The translations under genes were made by a program, and so were the position numbers. From Candidatus Omnitrophota bacterium (GTDB lineage Bacteria > Omnitrophota > Gorgyraeia > Gygaellales > Profunditerraquicolaceae): a DNA stretch of 14,911 nt. Numbering within the stretch: position 1 is the stretch's first letter; every line of letters begins with the position of its first letter. The notes under the pieces were generated by a model. The model made no database searches. It was not told where the DNA came from and was given only the letters and a program-made list of their open reading frames with translations. The stretch lies in NCBI GenBank assembly GCA_018825725.1, contig JAHKBC010000262.1, positions 1 to 14,911 on the forward strand. The letters are read 5' to 3'. This document shows, one piece after another, positions 14,087 through 14,911 of this stretch.

Positions 14087-14911
14087 TTAACTAACTATTG
14101 CTTCTATCAACGCCTTTGCCTTATTCTGCGATTCCTGATATTCCTTTTCTGGAATTGAATCTAAAACAATTCCGGCACCGGCCTGAATATAAGCTATGCC
14201 GTCCTTCACCACTATTGTACGAATAGTAATACAAGTATCCATATTCCGCGAAAAAGCAAAATATCCTACGCTTCCAGCATATGGGCCGCGCCGTGAATTT
14301 TCTAACTCCTCAATAATCTCCATAGCACGTATTTTCGGAGCGCCCGAAACAGTACCTGCGGGAAAACAAGCTTGCAAAGCGCTAAAGGCATCATAACCTT
14401 TATCCAGAATACCGCTCACGTCGCTGACAAGATGCGCCACATGGGAATACTTCTCCACTAGCATGAAATCATTAACCTTTACCGTGGCTTTCCTGCATAC
14501 CCTGCCTAAATCATTTCTTCCCAAATCTACCAGCATCAAATGTTCCGCCCTCTCCTTTTTATCCCTGAGTAATTCAAGGCTTAACCGCTTATCTTCGGCT
14601 TCTGTCTGCCCGCGCTTACGCGTACCGGCAATAGGCCGGGTCTCAACCGTACCATTCTCCACCCGTACAAGCATTTCAGGAGATGAGCCAATAAGAATGC
14701 ATTTATTTAATTTTAGAAAGAACATATATGGCGAAGGATTCAAACTTCTTAAACTACGGTAGATATCGAAAGCCTTCTTCCTGGCTGGAATAGCAAACCT
14801 CTGTGACAAAACTACCTGAATAATATCGCCTTTTCTTATATAATCCTTAGCTTTATCTACTATACTACAAAACTTTGCTTTTGTAAAATTGGAAGATATA
14901 TTTTTAAACCC
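14087..14911 (-). CDS. trpE: Anthranilate synthase component I, C-terminal part (5' end outside window)
   Basis: Chorismate-binding enzyme that, with the glutamine amidotransferase TrpG, makes anthranilate, the first step to tryptophan. The frame is open to the right edge: 274 codons, roughly the C-terminal half of a 490-500 residue protein. The TrpE hallmark KGDIIQVVLSQRF lies across 14795-14833, so an apparent TTG start near 14809 falls inside the motif and is not real. Further motifs in order: GSSPEMLVRV, TRPIAGTRKRG, LMLVDLGRNDLGRV, VEKYSHVAHLVSDV, FPAGTVSGAPKIRAMEIIEE, DTCITIRT and QAGAGIVLDSIPEKEY. These favour TrpE over PabB, though substrate choice cannot be proven from this part. No trpG follows; rpsP is next after 45 bases. 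Confidence 0.95.
   Translation of the reverse strand, partial: GFKNISSNFTKAKFCSIVDKAKDYIRKGDIIQVVLSQRFAIPARKKAFDIYRSLRSLNPSPYMFFLKLNKCILIGSSPEMLVRVENGTVETRPIAGTRKRGQTEAEDKRLSLELLRDKKERAEHLMLVDLGRNDLGRVCRKATVKVNDFMLVEKYSHVAHLVSDVSGILDKGYDAFSALQACFPAGTVSGAPKIRAMEIIEELENSRRGPYAGSVGYFAFSRNMDTCITIRTIVVKDGIAYIQAGAGIVLDSIPEKEYQESQNKAKALIEAIVS

Noticed and set aside
14087..14809. trpE starting at TTG 14809
   Set aside because: The conserved GDIIQVVLSQRF motif continues upstream through this codon and the frame is open to the window edge, so the gene is truncated by the window.
1..14911. CRISPR arrays, tRNA or rRNA genes, insertion sequences, integrases or toxin-antitoxin pairs
   Set aside because: I searched by eye and saw no regular repeat-spacer pattern, tRNA-like cloverleaf or transposase-like product; the repeats found are short and local.

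Overview
The window reads almost entirely from the minus strand. It looks like a chromosomal segment of a Gram-negative (diderm), moderately AT-rich bacterium: it encodes an outer-membrane secretin, periplasmic SurA-like foldases and SecDF/YajC. The mix of genes and their order would fit an uncultured lineage such as Omnitrophota (OP3) or a relative. That is an inference from gene content and style, not a proven assignment. I see no phage, transposase, integrase, CRISPR array, tRNA or rRNA. No gap between genes exceeds about 210 bases.

The right-hand block (14911 down to 6657) is a chain of housekeeping genes: trpE (5' end outside the window), rpsP, yajC, a fused secDF, a strongly shortened mfd, a SurA-like periplasmic protein, pdxA and ksgA. 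From mfd to ksgA the genes overlap by 20 to 38 bases, so they are probably co-transcribed and translationally coupled. The functions are mixed: tryptophan and PLP synthesis, ribosome biogenesis, export, and transcription-coupled repair. Two short gaps hold small repeats: a 7-base tandem repeat before rpsP, and a CACGGAT-type repeat with a hairpin between secDF and mfd.

The left-hand block (6604 down to 1 and beyond) starts at a good sigma70-type promoter and a roughly 120-base leader with two hairpins. It is a compact operon: a small MerR-type regulator, a divergent SurA-like exported protein, an ExeA/MshM-type AAA ATPase, a one-pass membrane protein with a PilP/GspC-like periplasmic domain, a PilQ/MshL/GspD-type secretin, and an exported coiled-coil protein of at least 608 residues that runs off the left edge. 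Together they look like the outer-membrane half of a type IV pilus, MSHA or type II secretion apparatus. No pilM/N/O, motor ATPase, platform protein or pilin gene is present in the window.

The two points most worth following are the minimal Mfd and the secretin operon. The Mfd keeps the RNA-polymerase-interaction domain and the translocase but lacks most of the UvrB-like N-terminus, D3 and the autoinhibitory D7. The secretin operon combines a MerR regulator, a foldase-like protein and a long exported coiled coil in an arrangement I do not recognise as a standard locus.
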